In this document: positions 1-7,255 of the stretch, one piece after another | Numbering within the stretch: position 1 is the stretch's first letter | How the letters are laid out: each line of letters begins with the position of its first letter | Origin: Spirochaeta sp. | GTDB taxonomy: Bacteria; Spirochaetota; Spirochaetia; DSM-27196; Alkalispirochaetaceae | Assembly: GCA_027859055.1 (NCBI GenBank) | Contig: JAQIBO010000408.1 | Span: 1 to 14,233 of the forward strand | Length of the DNA stretch: 14,233 bases | Direction: 5' to 3' | Position numbers and translations under genes: made by a program | The notes under the pieces: generated by a model | Database searches by the model: none | Told to the model about the DNA's origin: nothing | Seen by the model: only the letters and a program-made list of their open reading frames with translations

Positions 1-748
1 CGGTGAACATCTCGGTATGGATGCCGAGGTCCTTTTTGTGGCCAAGCAGCGCCGCGACACCGTTGGGGATCCCGCCGATACCGATTTGCAGCGTCGCCCC
101 GTCGGGAACGAGGGCGGCGATGTGTTCGGCGATTTGCTGTTCCACCCCGCCCGGTGCCAGGTCGGGAATCTGCGGCAAGGGGGTGGTGTGTTCCACGATC
201 ATATCCACATCCTGCAGGTGAACGTTGGTGTCGCCGTGAATCCACGGGACGTTTCTGTTGACCTCCAGGACCACCACGTCTGCCGCCTCGATCGCCTCCT
301 TTTCGTACACGTTGGAAAGCCCCAGGTTGAAAAAACCGGTACGGTCGCTCATCGGCGTGGCCGGGCCCCAGTACACAATCGGGACACCCTGCTCCTGCAG
401 CGCGGTAATCTTGCGCGTTCCCGCCTGGTGGAGGTTGTTCGGGATGTACTCCACCAGCTTGTAACCCGCCTTGGCGGCGTGGCGGTTGGAGGGACCAAAA
501 AACCAGTTCTCGTTGACAAAGGTTCCCTCGTACTGCGGGTCCTCGCAGAACCGGTAGGAGTTGAGGTTGAGGCAGGACAGCACCCGCAGGTGGTCAAAGT
601 GGTCGGCAAAGCGGTGGACCTCGCCCATAAACCCCTGGGTTTCCATGGAGGCCATCCCGACGATTACCGCCGCCCGCCTGGGCAGGGCGGTCATCGCCTC
701 ATCCACGCTCTGTACCTTTTTGTTGTAGCTCTCGCTCCAGTTACTCAT
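1..748 (-). CDS. Acetyl-CoA hydrolase / CoA-transferase family protein (partial, N-terminal 249 residues)
   Basis: The reading frame opens at an ATG preceded by a strong GGGGGAGG ribosome binding site and runs off the left edge, so only the N-terminal half is present (full members are usually 430-500 aa). Near residue 225 onward it has GIGGIPNGVAALL followed by LGIHTEMF, the conserved glycine-rich and H-T-E-M-F blocks of the acetyl-CoA hydrolase/4-hydroxybutyrate CoA-transferase family. Members move CoA between acetyl-CoA and a short carboxylate, or hydrolyse acyl-CoA; the catalytic Glu of the C-terminal domain lies outside the window. It follows the dehydrogenase gene by 13 bases and is the last gene seen of the liv-type operon, suggesting it activates the imported acid or recovers CoA from a product. 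The exact acyl donor and acceptor cannot be told from this half. Confidence 0.88.
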   Translation of the reverse strand, partial: MSNWSESYNKKVQSVDEAMTALPRRAAVIVGMASMETQGFMGEVHRFADHFDHLRVLSCLNLNSYRFCEDPQYEGTFVNENWFFGPSNRHAAKAGYKLVEYIPNNLHQAGTRKITALQEQGVPIVYWGPATPMSDRTGFFNLGLSNVYEKEAIEAADVVVLEVNRNVPWIHGDTNVHLQDVDMIVEHTTPLPQIPDLAPGGVEQQIAEHIAALVPDGATLQIGIGGIPNGVAALLGHKKDLGIHTEMFT

Positions 749-761
749 ACCGCCTCCCCCT

Positions 762-1499
762 TCAGAAAACCAGGCCGCCGTCTACCCTGAGCACCTGCCC
801 GGTGACAAAGCTCGCCGCGTCGCTTGCAAGAAAGGTGGCCGCATTTGCTATGTCCGCCGCTTCTCCCATGCGCCCCAGCGGCGTCTTGGAGACCATCAGA
901 TCCAGCACCTTTTGCGGGACCGTTTCGGTCATGGGGGTCCGGATGAAACCGGGCGCGATCGCATTGACGCGTATTTGCGCCCCTTTGCGGGCAAACTCTT
1001 TGGCCCAGGTCCGGGTCATCGACACCACGCCGCCCTTGGTGGCGGCGTAGTTGGACTGACCGATGTTGCCGTCGAGTCCGACGACACTGGACATACTGAT
1101 AACCACCCCGGCGTTCGCGTCAAGCATCGTCGGCAGTACCGCCCGGGTCATCACAAAAACGCCCTTCAGATTGACGTTTATAACCGCGTCCCAGTCGTCG
1201 TCGCTCATCTTCTGCACAAGACCGTCCCGGGTGATCCCGGCGTTATTGACCAGGACGTCGAGGCCGCCCTCGTCGGTCACGATTCGTGAGACCGCCGCCT
1301 CGGAGCTCTCCCGGTTGGTGACGTTGAGGTCAATTCGTTTCACCGCAGGGTACTGCCGTTCCACCTCATCAAAGCCGTCAAAGGCGAGGTCCCCCGCGTA
1401 GACCGCCCTGGCGCCGGCGGCAGCGTATGCCTCAACGATCGCCCGGCCGATGCCACGGGCACCACCGGTTACCAGACAGACTTTTCCTTCCAAATTCAT
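762..1499 (-). CDS. Short-chain dehydrogenase/reductase (FabG-like, 245 aa)
   Basis: Classical SDR of normal length. The Rossmann cofactor motif TGGARGIG is at residues 11-18, NNAG at 85-88, and the catalytic set N110, S138, Y151 and K155 (YAATK) is intact; the C-terminus ends in TGQVLRVDGGLVF as in FabG/PhaB-type enzymes. An acidic residue (D37, in YAGDL) ends the second beta strand, which in this family usually favours NAD(H) over NADP(H). The start chosen is the ATG before MNLEGKVCLVTGG, 6 bases after GAGGAG; the frame is open further upstream but only across the condensing-enzyme gene. It lies 13 bases after the KAS III-like gene and 13 bases before the CoA-transferase gene, so a 3-hydroxyacyl/3-oxoacyl thioester is the likely substrate class. 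That is inference; carrier (ACP or CoA) and chain are unknown. Confidence 0.92.
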   Translation of the reverse strand: MNLEGKVCLVTGGARGIGRAIVEAYAAAGARAVYAGDLAFDGFDEVERQYPAVKRIDLNVTNRESSEAAVSRIVTDEGGLDVLVNNAGITRDGLVQKMSDDDWDAVINVNLKGVFVMTRAVLPTMLDANAGVVISMSSVVGLDGNIGQSNYAATKGGVVSMTRTWAKEFARKGAQIRVNAIAPGFIRTPMTETVPQKVLDLMVSKTPLGRMGEAADIANAATFLASDAASFVTGQVLRVDGGLVF

Positions 1500-1512
1500 G
1501 CGTTGCTCCTCG

Positions 1513-2532
1513 TCAGGTTGTTTCTTTCCCGCGGCCCCACCGGACCACCGCACAGGCCCAGACAAAGCCGATTCCGGCACCAACCATAACGATGTTATCG
1601 CCGTCGGTGATCTTGCCGGACCGTAATCCCTCCTCCAGGGAGATGATCTGGTCGTTTTGACCGATATGGCCGTACTCATCCAGGTAGGTTGTCTGCTCCG
1701 GTGAAAGACCAAGCTCCTCGAGGACGAGGTTGTGGGTGCTCCGTTTGAAGTGGAGAATCGCCAGGTAGTCGATCTCCGTTTCGGTGAGACCCGATTTGCG
1801 CAGCGCCTCGCGAATGACGTGGTAAAAGTTCGGCAGGGTGCGCTCACCGAGCTTCTTCTTGAAGCTCTCCACGTCCCGGATGACGAAGTGCATCCGCTGG
1901 GCATCCTCCGGCTCCATCGGCCATTTGGACGCTCCGCCCACCTCCACGACGCAGTCTTCGGCAAACGATCCGTCCCCCCGAAACGCGGTGCCGAGGATCT
2001 CGTTCTCCTCGTGCCCCCGCCGCAGCAGCAGGGCGGCTCCGCCGGCGCCGAGGTCGTACATAAATGAGGTTTCCGGCACGGTGAAGTCGATCATGTCGCC
2101 GTTGCGGTAGCCGCTTGCAAGGAGAACGGTCTGGTACTCCTCGTTTGCCACCATCAGGGAGCGCGCCACTTCGATCCCGGCCATCATGGAACCGCACATC
2201 GCCTCCATGTCGAAGGACCAGGCGTTTACCGCGCCAAGCTCGTGGGCGATCTTGAGACCGGCAAGCCAGTTCAGGTAGTCCTTGTGCTGTCCGCCGTTGT
2301 AAATAACCACATCGATCTCCGCAGGATCGATCCCGGCCATTTCGATTGCCCGTCGGGAGGCGGCGATCGCCATCGCGCTGGTGGTGTCCCCCGGGCCGGG
2401 AATCGGTTTGGACTGAACGCCGAACTTCTCCCGGATCACATGCTCGGGAATGCCGGAGCGCTCTGCGATTTCCGCAGCGTCCATCCGGGTGTCCGGGGTG
2501 TAGGTTCCGAGCCCGATAATTCCTGCCTTCAT
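1513..2532 (-). CDS. 3-oxoacyl-ACP synthase III (KAS III/FabH)-fold condensing enzyme, 339 aa
   Basis: Thiolase-superfamily protein of the KAS III branch. It opens with GIIGLGTYTPDTR, has the nucleophile C113 in DMEAMCGSMMAG, a histidine H261 in LAILHFKRS at the place of FabH His244, and ends with GAGIGFVWACAVV, the usual C-terminal glycine strand. Where FabH has Asn274 in YGNTSAAS, this protein reads YGHIGQND (H289), so the expected triad is Cys-His-His or uses N293. The start is placed at the ATG before KAGIIGLG, 8 bases after GGAGAG; an in-frame ATG 21 bases upstream has a GAGGAG only 3 bases away. It sits 31 bases after the LivF gene and just before an SDR, so a role in catabolic or biosynthetic handling of a beta-keto thioester tied to the transported solute is more plausible than housekeeping fatty acid initiation. 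No acpP or fabD is nearby. Confidence 0.87.
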   Translation of the reverse strand: MKAGIIGLGTYTPDTRMDAAEIAERSGIPEHVIREKFGVQSKPIPGPGDTTSAMAIAASRRAIEMAGIDPAEIDVVIYNGGQHKDYLNWLAGLKIAHELGAVNAWSFDMEAMCGSMMAGIEVARSLMVANEEYQTVLLASGYRNGDMIDFTVPETSFMYDLGAGGAALLLRRGHEENEILGTAFRGDGSFAEDCVVEVGGASKWPMEPEDAQRMHFVIRDVESFKKKLGERTLPNFYHVIREALRKSGLTETEIDYLAILHFKRSTHNLVLEELGLSPEQTTYLDEYGHIGQNDQIISLEEGLRSGKITDGDNIVMVGAGIGFVWACAVVRWGRGKETT

Positions 2533-2563
2533 TCGTGTGTCTCTCCGTTCCATCCGCTCCTCG

Positions 2564-3265
2564 CTACAGCCCCAGGTAGGAGCGCTCAATCTCCGGATTG
2601 TGGGCCAGTTCCTCGGCGCTGCCGGAGAGGACGATCTTTCCGTTTTCGAGGACGTACCCGCGATCGACGATTCTGAGGCTCTCCCGGACGTTCTGCTCGG
2701 TCAGAAGAATCGTGACTCCCTCGGTCATCTCGCTGAGAACCGTGAAGAGATCATGGACGATGGAAGGCTGGAGACCCAGAGAGGGCTCGTCGAGAATCAG
2801 CAGGCGCGGCCGCGCCATGAGGGCGCGCCCCACCGCCAGCATCCGCTGCTGCCCGCCGCTCATCGTACCGGCAAGCTGCTTTTCCCGCTCCTTGAGGATG
2901 GGGAAATGGGAGAACACCTCTTCCAGGCTTTCCGCTATCTGCTCCCGGGCGTGTACGATCTGCTCGGCGCCGACCACCAGGTTTTCCATCACCGTCATAA
3001 GCGGAAACAGCTCCCGCTCCTGGGGCACCAGGGCGATGCCGCCGCGAACGATCTCGTGGGTGGGGCTGTTCTGGATCTCCCGTCCCTCAAAGGTGATAGT
3101 GCCCGTTTCCACCCGGTTCATACCTAAAATCGCATTAATCAGGGTGGTCTTGCCGGCGCCGTTGGGCCCAAAGAGGCCGATTACGCCGTTGTCCACCTCA
3201 AGACTCAAATCATGGAGGACCGTAATGCGGCCGTAGCCGCTCTTCACATTCTGTATCGATAACAT
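2564..3265 (-). CDS. livF: Branched-chain amino acid-type ABC transporter ATP-binding protein LivF (233 aa)
   Basis: ABC ATPase with all motifs: Walker A GPNGAGKT at 33-40, Q-loop Q82 in VPQERELFP, signature MSGGQQ at 135-140, Walker B LLILDE at 155-160, and the LLTEQN switch region, in which Gln (Q191) replaces the usual His as is typical for LivF. Length fits the family. Its ATG shares one base with the LivG stop codon, so the two are translationally coupled and should form the ATPase heterodimer of a HAAT-family importer. Such systems import branched-chain amino acids but also amides, urea and other carboxylates, so the name denotes family only. Confidence 0.95.
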   Translation of the reverse strand: MLSIQNVKSGYGRITVLHDLSLEVDNGVIGLFGPNGAGKTTLINAILGMNRVETGTITFEGREIQNSPTHEIVRGGIALVPQERELFPLMTVMENLVVGAEQIVHAREQIAESLEEVFSHFPILKEREKQLAGTMSGGQQRMLAVGRALMARPRLLILDEPSLGLQPSIVHDLFTVLSEMTEGVTILLTEQNVRESLRIVDRGYVLENGKIVLSGSAEELAHNPEIERSYLGL

Positions 3266-3984
3266 TACGCGCCTCCTCCCAGATAGGCGGAAATGACCCG
3301 CTCATCCCTGGAGACCTCCGAGTAGGGCCCGGCGGCGATAACCGCCCCCGCGTCAAGGACAACAACCCGCTCGGTAAGCTCCTTAATCACCCCCATAACG
3401 TGTTCCACCACGCCGATACCGAGGTTCTGCTCTCGGGCGATCTCCCGGACGGTACCGATAATGTCCAACGTCTCGTCACTGTTGAGGCCCGCCATCACCT
3501 CGTCAAGGAAAACCACTGAGGGGCCTCCGGCAAGTGATTTTGCAATTTCCATCTTTTTGGTTTCCAGAATGTTGAGCTGACCGGTGGAACGGTCGAGGCC
3601 GGTAAGGCCGAGGGATCGGCACAGCGTACGGGCCTCCTCACGGGCGCGCCGGAGCGTGTGCTTGCGGGCGAAGAGAAAGCCGGTCATCACGTTTTCCAGA
3701 AGCGTCAGGTCTTCCAGAGGATGGATCAGCTGAAACGTCCTGCCGATTCCCAGAGCGGCGCGCCGGTACGCCGGAACGGTGGAGATGTCCTCATCGTTGA
3801 AGATAATCTCTCCCTCCGTGGGCAGGTAAATTCCGGCAAGGAGATTGATCAGCGTCGTTTTGCCGGCGCCGTTGGGGCCGATGATCCCCACGATCTCCCC
3901 GGGGCGGAGGCTGAAGTCCACGCTGTCCACCGCGGTAAGTCCGCCGAACCGGCGGGTGAGATTACGCGTTTCAAGGCCGGTCAT
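3265..3984 (-). CDS. livG: Branched-chain amino acid-type ABC transporter ATP-binding protein LivG (239 aa)
   Basis: ABC ATPase with Walker A GPNGAGKT at 36-43, Q-loop Q85 in RTFQLIHP, Walker B VVFLDE at 157-162, D-loop AGLN and H-loop H195 in VVEH. The ABC signature, normally LSxGQ, is degenerate here: LNILETKKMEIAKSLA at 137-152. Other LivG-like proteins also show divergent signatures at this point, so the protein is probably still active, with the LivF signature serving one composite site. It overlaps the LivM gene by 4 bases (ATGA). The neighbours fix it as the second ATPase of the importer encoded by this operon. Confidence 0.94.
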   Translation of the reverse strand: MTGLETRNLTRRFGGLTAVDSVDFSLRPGEIVGIIGPNGAGKTTLINLLAGIYLPTEGEIIFNDEDISTVPAYRRAALGIGRTFQLIHPLEDLTLLENVMTGFLFARKHTLRRAREEARTLCRSLGLTGLDRSTGQLNILETKKMEIAKSLAGGPSVVFLDEVMAGLNSDETLDIIGTVREIAREQNLGIGVVEHVMGVIKELTERVVVLDAGAVIAAGPYSEVSRDERVISAYLGGGA

Positions 3985-4940
3985 CGGTCACCTCCTGCGC
4001 GGGTCCGCGCCTTTATCAGTCCCACAATCCCCTGGGGCATGAATAGCAGGACAAATACGATAATGAGGCCGTAGACAACCAGATGGCCGTAGGGGATCAC
4101 CAGCTTGAGGTACTCTCCAAGCACGCCAAGGAGGATCGATCCAACCACAGGTCCCCAGGTACCGTACATGCCGCCGAGGAGCGTCATAGCCAACGGTATA
4201 AGCGTGAAGTTTACGTTAAAGGTGCTCTCGGGAGTCACAAAACCGAACAGCTGGGAATAGCCGGCGCCGACTGCACCCTGGATGCCGCTGGTTATGGCAA
4301 ACACGATGAGCAGATATTTGTAAATGCTTATGCCGCTCGACTGCGCCACGATTTCGTTGTTACGAATGGCGGTAATGGCGTAGTGAATCCTGCTGTGACG
4401 GAACCACTCGGAGGCACCGATCACCAGAGCCGCCAGAATGAGAATCATGAAGTAGGTCGCCACGGAGTTACCGTTAAAGGCGACCTCCGGAAGAAGCATA
4501 CCGTTTGGCCCGCCGGTGAGGGACTTCCAGTTATGCGCTATGACACGGAAGATCTCGGCGAGAGCGAGGGTCACAATTGCGAAGTACATGCCCCGCAGGC
4601 GGAGCACCACCGCCCCGATACCCACCGCGATAACCGCAACGACAAGCGCCGCAAACAGAATGGTCAAGACCGGTGGAATTCCCAGAAATTTCGCGCCGGT
4701 TGCCGCCGCGTACCCACCAAGACCAAAAAACCCGGCGATACCAAAGGAGAGCTGGCCGCTTCGCACCAGCATATCCCAGCTCAGGGAGAGCATCATATAG
4801 ATAAGCACCGTTCGCGCCACCGTCTGCGGATAGGGGCCGGCCAGCAGAGGGAGAATTGCAAGGACCAGTCCGGCGGCGATCGCCACTATCAGGACCAGCC
4901 GGGGCGAGAGCCCGGCGTCTCGTTTCAGTTGATCGCTCAT
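3981..4940 (-). CDS. livM: Branched-chain amino acid-type ABC transporter permease LivM (319 aa)
   Basis: Integral inner-membrane permease with about eight or more hydrophobic segments, starting near residue 14. Family hallmarks are SFGIAGFFGLGGYAAA (65-80), LTGGPNG (141-147), the cytoplasmic coupling region AIRNNEIVAQSSGI (191-204), and a C-terminal FMPQGIVGLI. The ATG overlaps the stop of the LivH gene by 4 bases, and its own stop overlaps the LivG start in the same way, so translation of the membrane and ATPase subunits is coupled. It pairs with LivH to form the channel of the importer. Substrate specificity is not readable from the permease. Confidence 0.95.
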   Translation of the reverse strand: MSDQLKRDAGLSPRLVLIVAIAAGLVLAILPLLAGPYPQTVARTVLIYMMLSLSWDMLVRSGQLSFGIAGFFGLGGYAAATGAKFLGIPPVLTILFAALVVAVIAVGIGAVVLRLRGMYFAIVTLALAEIFRVIAHNWKSLTGGPNGMLLPEVAFNGNSVATYFMILILAALVIGASEWFRHSRIHYAITAIRNNEIVAQSSGISIYKYLLIVFAITSGIQGAVGAGYSQLFGFVTPESTFNVNFTLIPLAMTLLGGMYGTWGPVVGSILLGVLGEYLKLVIPYGHLVVYGLIIVFVLLFMPQGIVGLIKARTRAGGDR

Positions 4941-5863
4941 GAGTGGGACTCCCGGAAGGATCGCAGCAGAATGGCGAATATGATAAGGCCGAAGAACATG
5001 AGCGGCGCCCAGCTCCCGCCGCCGGGGATCGCCTGGATCGCCGCCTCGGCGATACCGAGAATCACGGCACTTATCACCACCATCGGTAAATTCCCGATCC
5101 CCGCCATCGCAACCAGGGAAAAGGAGCGCATCGTATAGGCCCCGCCGACGGTGGGAAAGATCGAAAACTTGGTCATAAAGAAGGATCCAACGATACCCAG
5201 CAAAACCGCGGAGATCGTGAACACGATCGTATAGGTTCCCTGGACGTCGATACCGACGATCCGGGCACCCTGTGGATTCTGCCCTACTGCGGTAGCGGCT
5301 TTGCCGAGACGCGTCTTTTTGAGGAACCAGAGCAGCCCGAAGAGACTAGCCAGCGCCAGAGCGACAAATACAAAGTCATAGGTACCAAAGCTCACCTCCC
5401 CGATCGTCATCGACGATGAGACGTAGCCAACACTGATTTTTCTCGGCTGCGAGGTTGCAATGAGGTTGACCGTCTGGCCAAGTACCATCGCAATGCCAAA
5501 CGTGAGGATCAGCTGGTTGAGCTCAGGCCCTTTCACCGTATGGGCGATCGTCGTCTTGTAGATGACGACACCGAGAATGAGCATCGCCCCCGCGGTTGGA
5601 ATAAGGGCGATCAGCGGATCGATACCGATAGCCCGGGCCAGGGCGTAGGTGATGTAGGCGGCGACCATCATCATTTCGCCGTGGCCGAGGTTGACGATAT
5701 GCACGATTCCGAGGACCAGCGCCATCGGCAACGCCACGGAGGCGTACAGCCCGGCTCTCTGGAGACCGTAGACCACAACGGTCGGTCGCCAGAGCAAGAT
5801 CAGAAATACGGCTATCCCGGTGGCTACCGTGACGGCAACCTGAAGACGGTTAAACTTGTTCAT
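4937..5863 (-). CDS. livH: Branched-chain amino acid-type ABC transporter permease LivH (308 aa)
   Basis: Integral membrane permease with roughly eight hydrophobic segments. It has the strongly conserved HIVNLGHGEMMMVAAY (55-70) and the coupling loop TRLGKAATAVGQNPQGARIVG around 184-204. The ATG at the right end has GGAG ten bases upstream, a wider spacing than in the other operon genes, and lies just after the hairpin that follows the binding-protein gene, so expression is likely lower than that of the binding protein. It forms the transmembrane dimer with LivM. Confidence 0.94.
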   Translation of the reverse strand: MNKFNRLQVAVTVATGIAVFLILLWRPTVVVYGLQRAGLYASVALPMALVLGIVHIVNLGHGEMMMVAAYITYALARAIGIDPLIALIPTAGAMLILGVVIYKTTIAHTVKGPELNQLILTFGIAMVLGQTVNLIATSQPRKISVGYVSSSMTIGEVSFGTYDFVFVALALASLFGLLWFLKKTRLGKAATAVGQNPQGARIVGIDVQGTYTIVFTISAVLLGIVGSFFMTKFSIFPTVGGAYTMRSFSLVAMAGIGNLPMVVISAVILGIAEAAIQAIPGGGSWAPLMFFGLIIFAILLRSFRESHS

Positions 5864-5877
5864 GTCTGCATGACTCC

Positions 5878-5934
5878 AAAAAGAATACGGCGGTGGCGTC
5901 CCCCGGTTCGTGGGGGATCGCCGTAATCCGCCGT
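5878..5934 (-). terminator. Intra-operon hairpin with T-rich tail between binding-protein and permease genes
   Basis: On the minus strand outer arms ACGGCGG and CCGCCGT enclose an inner stem GGCG-A-TCCCCC / GGGGGA-CGCC with loop ACGAACC (one bulged A). The stem is followed directly by ATTCTTTTTGG. It lies 15 bases after the stop codon of the binding-protein gene and 15 bases before the LivH start. This has the form of an intrinsic terminator; because the genes beyond it continue the same transport system, it most likely works as a partial terminator or 3' stabiliser giving more binding protein than permease. The last step is inference. Confidence 0.75.
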
Positions 5935-5948
5935 TACATCAGATGTTG

Positions 5949-7169
5949 TTACCGGTCGTTCCACCCGGGGAAGGGGTACTCAGGCTCCGCGGTCGAGAAC
6001 TCGAACGGCCAGAGGACTTCCTGTTTTCCACCCTGCCACTGCAGAATCTTCTGCTGGCGGATACCCTGGTTGGATATGATCCTGGAGGGGGAAAAGCTTA
6101 CCGTCTCGCCGAGGGGTGACTCGTAGGCGATGTTCTGAAGCGCGTCGATAACCGCCTCTGTCTCGGTGGTCCCGGCGGCCTCCACAGCCTCGGCAAGAAT
6201 CATAATCGACGTGTAACCAAGGGGCGCAAAGTAGGTAGCCGGTTCCTCGTCGTACGCCGCAACGTAGCCGGAGTAGAACTGTTGACTCACCTCGCTGACG
6301 TCGTTGAGCGCCGGAGCCCACAACCCGTACAGGGTAACACCGTTGGCCATGTCGGATTCACCAAAGTCGGCGGGCCATCCTGGAGGTGCACCGACAAAGA
6401 GGGGCGGTGCAAAGTCGATCGCCCGCGCCTGTTCCATCATCGGCAGGGCGTCGGCGTCATACCCGGCCCAGATAAAGACGTCCGGGTCGTACTCCTTGGC
6501 TCGCTGCAGGACTGCGGTGTAGTCACCACCGCCGGCGGCGGCTGACTGAAATGACTCGCCTGCGATTTCCATGTCCGAGAAGAGCTCTACCGTGGCATCA
6601 AACGAGGCGCTCCCGAACGCACCCTCTTCATACGCAAGGAACCAGCGCTCGATATCGATCTCCGCATACCGTTCCGCGATCGCGTTCCACCCTTCCACGT
6701 AACTGGCGCCCTGGTTGTAGTCCCACGGGTGAAGATGAAAGTACCAGTCCTGGTTTTCGCCGATCGCCTCTTCGGCAAGGTGGCTTGCCGCACCGGTCCA
6801 CATCGTCACCTTCTGGTACCGACGGAGCGCCGGAACCTGACCGAGGTGTACGCCGCTGGACATACCTCCCACAAAAAAGTCGACCTTATCAACCGTGGCC
6901 AGTCGCTCAATGGCGGCGGCGCCTTTATCAGGGCTGAACTCACTGTCTATGACAACCAGCTCCACCGGCCGACCGAGAAGCCCGCCGTTGGCGTTGATTT
7001 CATCAATCGCGATCTGCGCTGCCTTGCTGGCCTGGTCACCGGTGATGTCTCCAAGAGGCCAGACGCCACCGAACTTGATCGGGGCTTCTCCCTCCTGCTG
7101 ACCACTGGCAAACAGCATGCCGGCCACGAGAAGCATGAGTACCGCAAGGACCCAACTACATTTCTTCAT
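5949..7169 (-). CDS. Periplasmic solute-binding protein of HAAT-type ABC importer (Peripla_BP_6/LivK-like, 406 aa)
   Basis: Begins with a classic signal peptide, MKK then a hydrophobic core to LFASGQQEGE at residues 20-28, followed by a mature start IKFGGVWPLGDITGDQASKAAQIAIDEINANGG-type sequence typical of type I Leu/Ile/Val-binding folds. There is no lipobox cysteine (the only early Cys is C4), so it should be cut by signal peptidase I near FA/SGQ and be free in the periplasm. Start chosen at the ATG 5 bases after AGGAGG; a GTG immediately upstream lies too close to the RBS. The C-terminus ends in an aromatic/proline tail (EPEYPFPGWNDR). It is preceded by its own promoter with a palindromic operator and followed by a hairpin. 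The ligand is unknown; the linked CoA enzymes suggest a carboxylate or acyl compound rather than an amino acid. Confidence 0.93.
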   Translation of the reverse strand: MKKCSWVLAVLMLLVAGMLFASGQQEGEAPIKFGGVWPLGDITGDQASKAAQIAIDEINANGGLLGRPVELVVIDSEFSPDKGAAAIERLATVDKVDFFVGGMSSGVHLGQVPALRRYQKVTMWTGAASHLAEEAIGENQDWYFHLHPWDYNQGASYVEGWNAIAERYAEIDIERWFLAYEEGAFGSASFDATVELFSDMEIAGESFQSAAAGGGDYTAVLQRAKEYDPDVFIWAGYDADALPMMEQARAIDFAPPLFVGAPPGWPADFGESDMANGVTLYGLWAPALNDVSEVSQQFYSGYVAAYDEEPATYFAPLGYTSIMILAEAVEAAGTTETEAVIDALQNIAYESPLGETVSFSPSRIISNQGIRQQKILQWQGGKQEVLWPFEFSTAEPEYPFPGWNDR

Positions 7170-7192
7170 CACTACCTCCTCATTGGAATGAC

Positions 7193-7210
7193 AGGTGAAT
7201 CATCTCTCAC
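7193..7210 (+). repeat. 18-bp inverted repeat copy A (operator half of shared pair)
   Basis: AGGTGAATCATCTCTCAC here recurs exactly, in inverted orientation, at 8074-8091; the two copies flank the hydrolase gene. Each copy lies just downstream of a predicted -10, so regulation rather than mobility is the simpler explanation. No direct target duplication or transposase is seen. Confidence 0.8.
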
Positions 7211-7246
7211 CTATTTCATTCTGGGGTGAACCACCCCAGCTGTCAA
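7193..7246 (-). promoter_or_regulatory. Promoter and operator of the solute-binding protein/liv operon
   Basis: Minus-strand -35 TTGACA (7246-7241), 17-bp spacer, -10 CAGAAT (7223-7218). The spacer region contains a perfect palindrome CTGGGGTG-GTT-CACCCCAG (7221-7239), reaching into the -10. Six bases after the -10 the palindrome AGGTGAGAGATGATTCACCT (7193-7212) covers the expected start site. The plus strand shows GGTGAA at 7194 and again at 7225, 31 bp apart, about three helical turns. The -10 is weak (4 of 6), and the palindrome near +1 is placed as a repressor site would be. The same layout occurs before the hydrolase gene. Confidence 0.72.
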
Positions 7247-7255
7247 ACACTTTCT

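Noticed and set aside
17..790. Long plus-strand open frame (257 codons)
   Set aside because: Lies antisense to the CoA-transferase gene, which has a strong RBS and clear family motifs; the plus frame has no recognisable protein features.
1500..1964. Extended N-terminus for the SDR (400-codon frame)
   Set aside because: The extra 155 codons lie over the KAS III gene in another frame and are Arg/Ser-rich nonsense; the internal ATG has GAGGAG and the family N-terminus.
4083..5138. Plus-strand open frame of 351 codons across the permease genes
   Set aside because: Antisense shadow of LivM/LivH, whose motifs and ATGA overlaps are clear; the translation is low-complexity, His/Arg-rich and motif-free.
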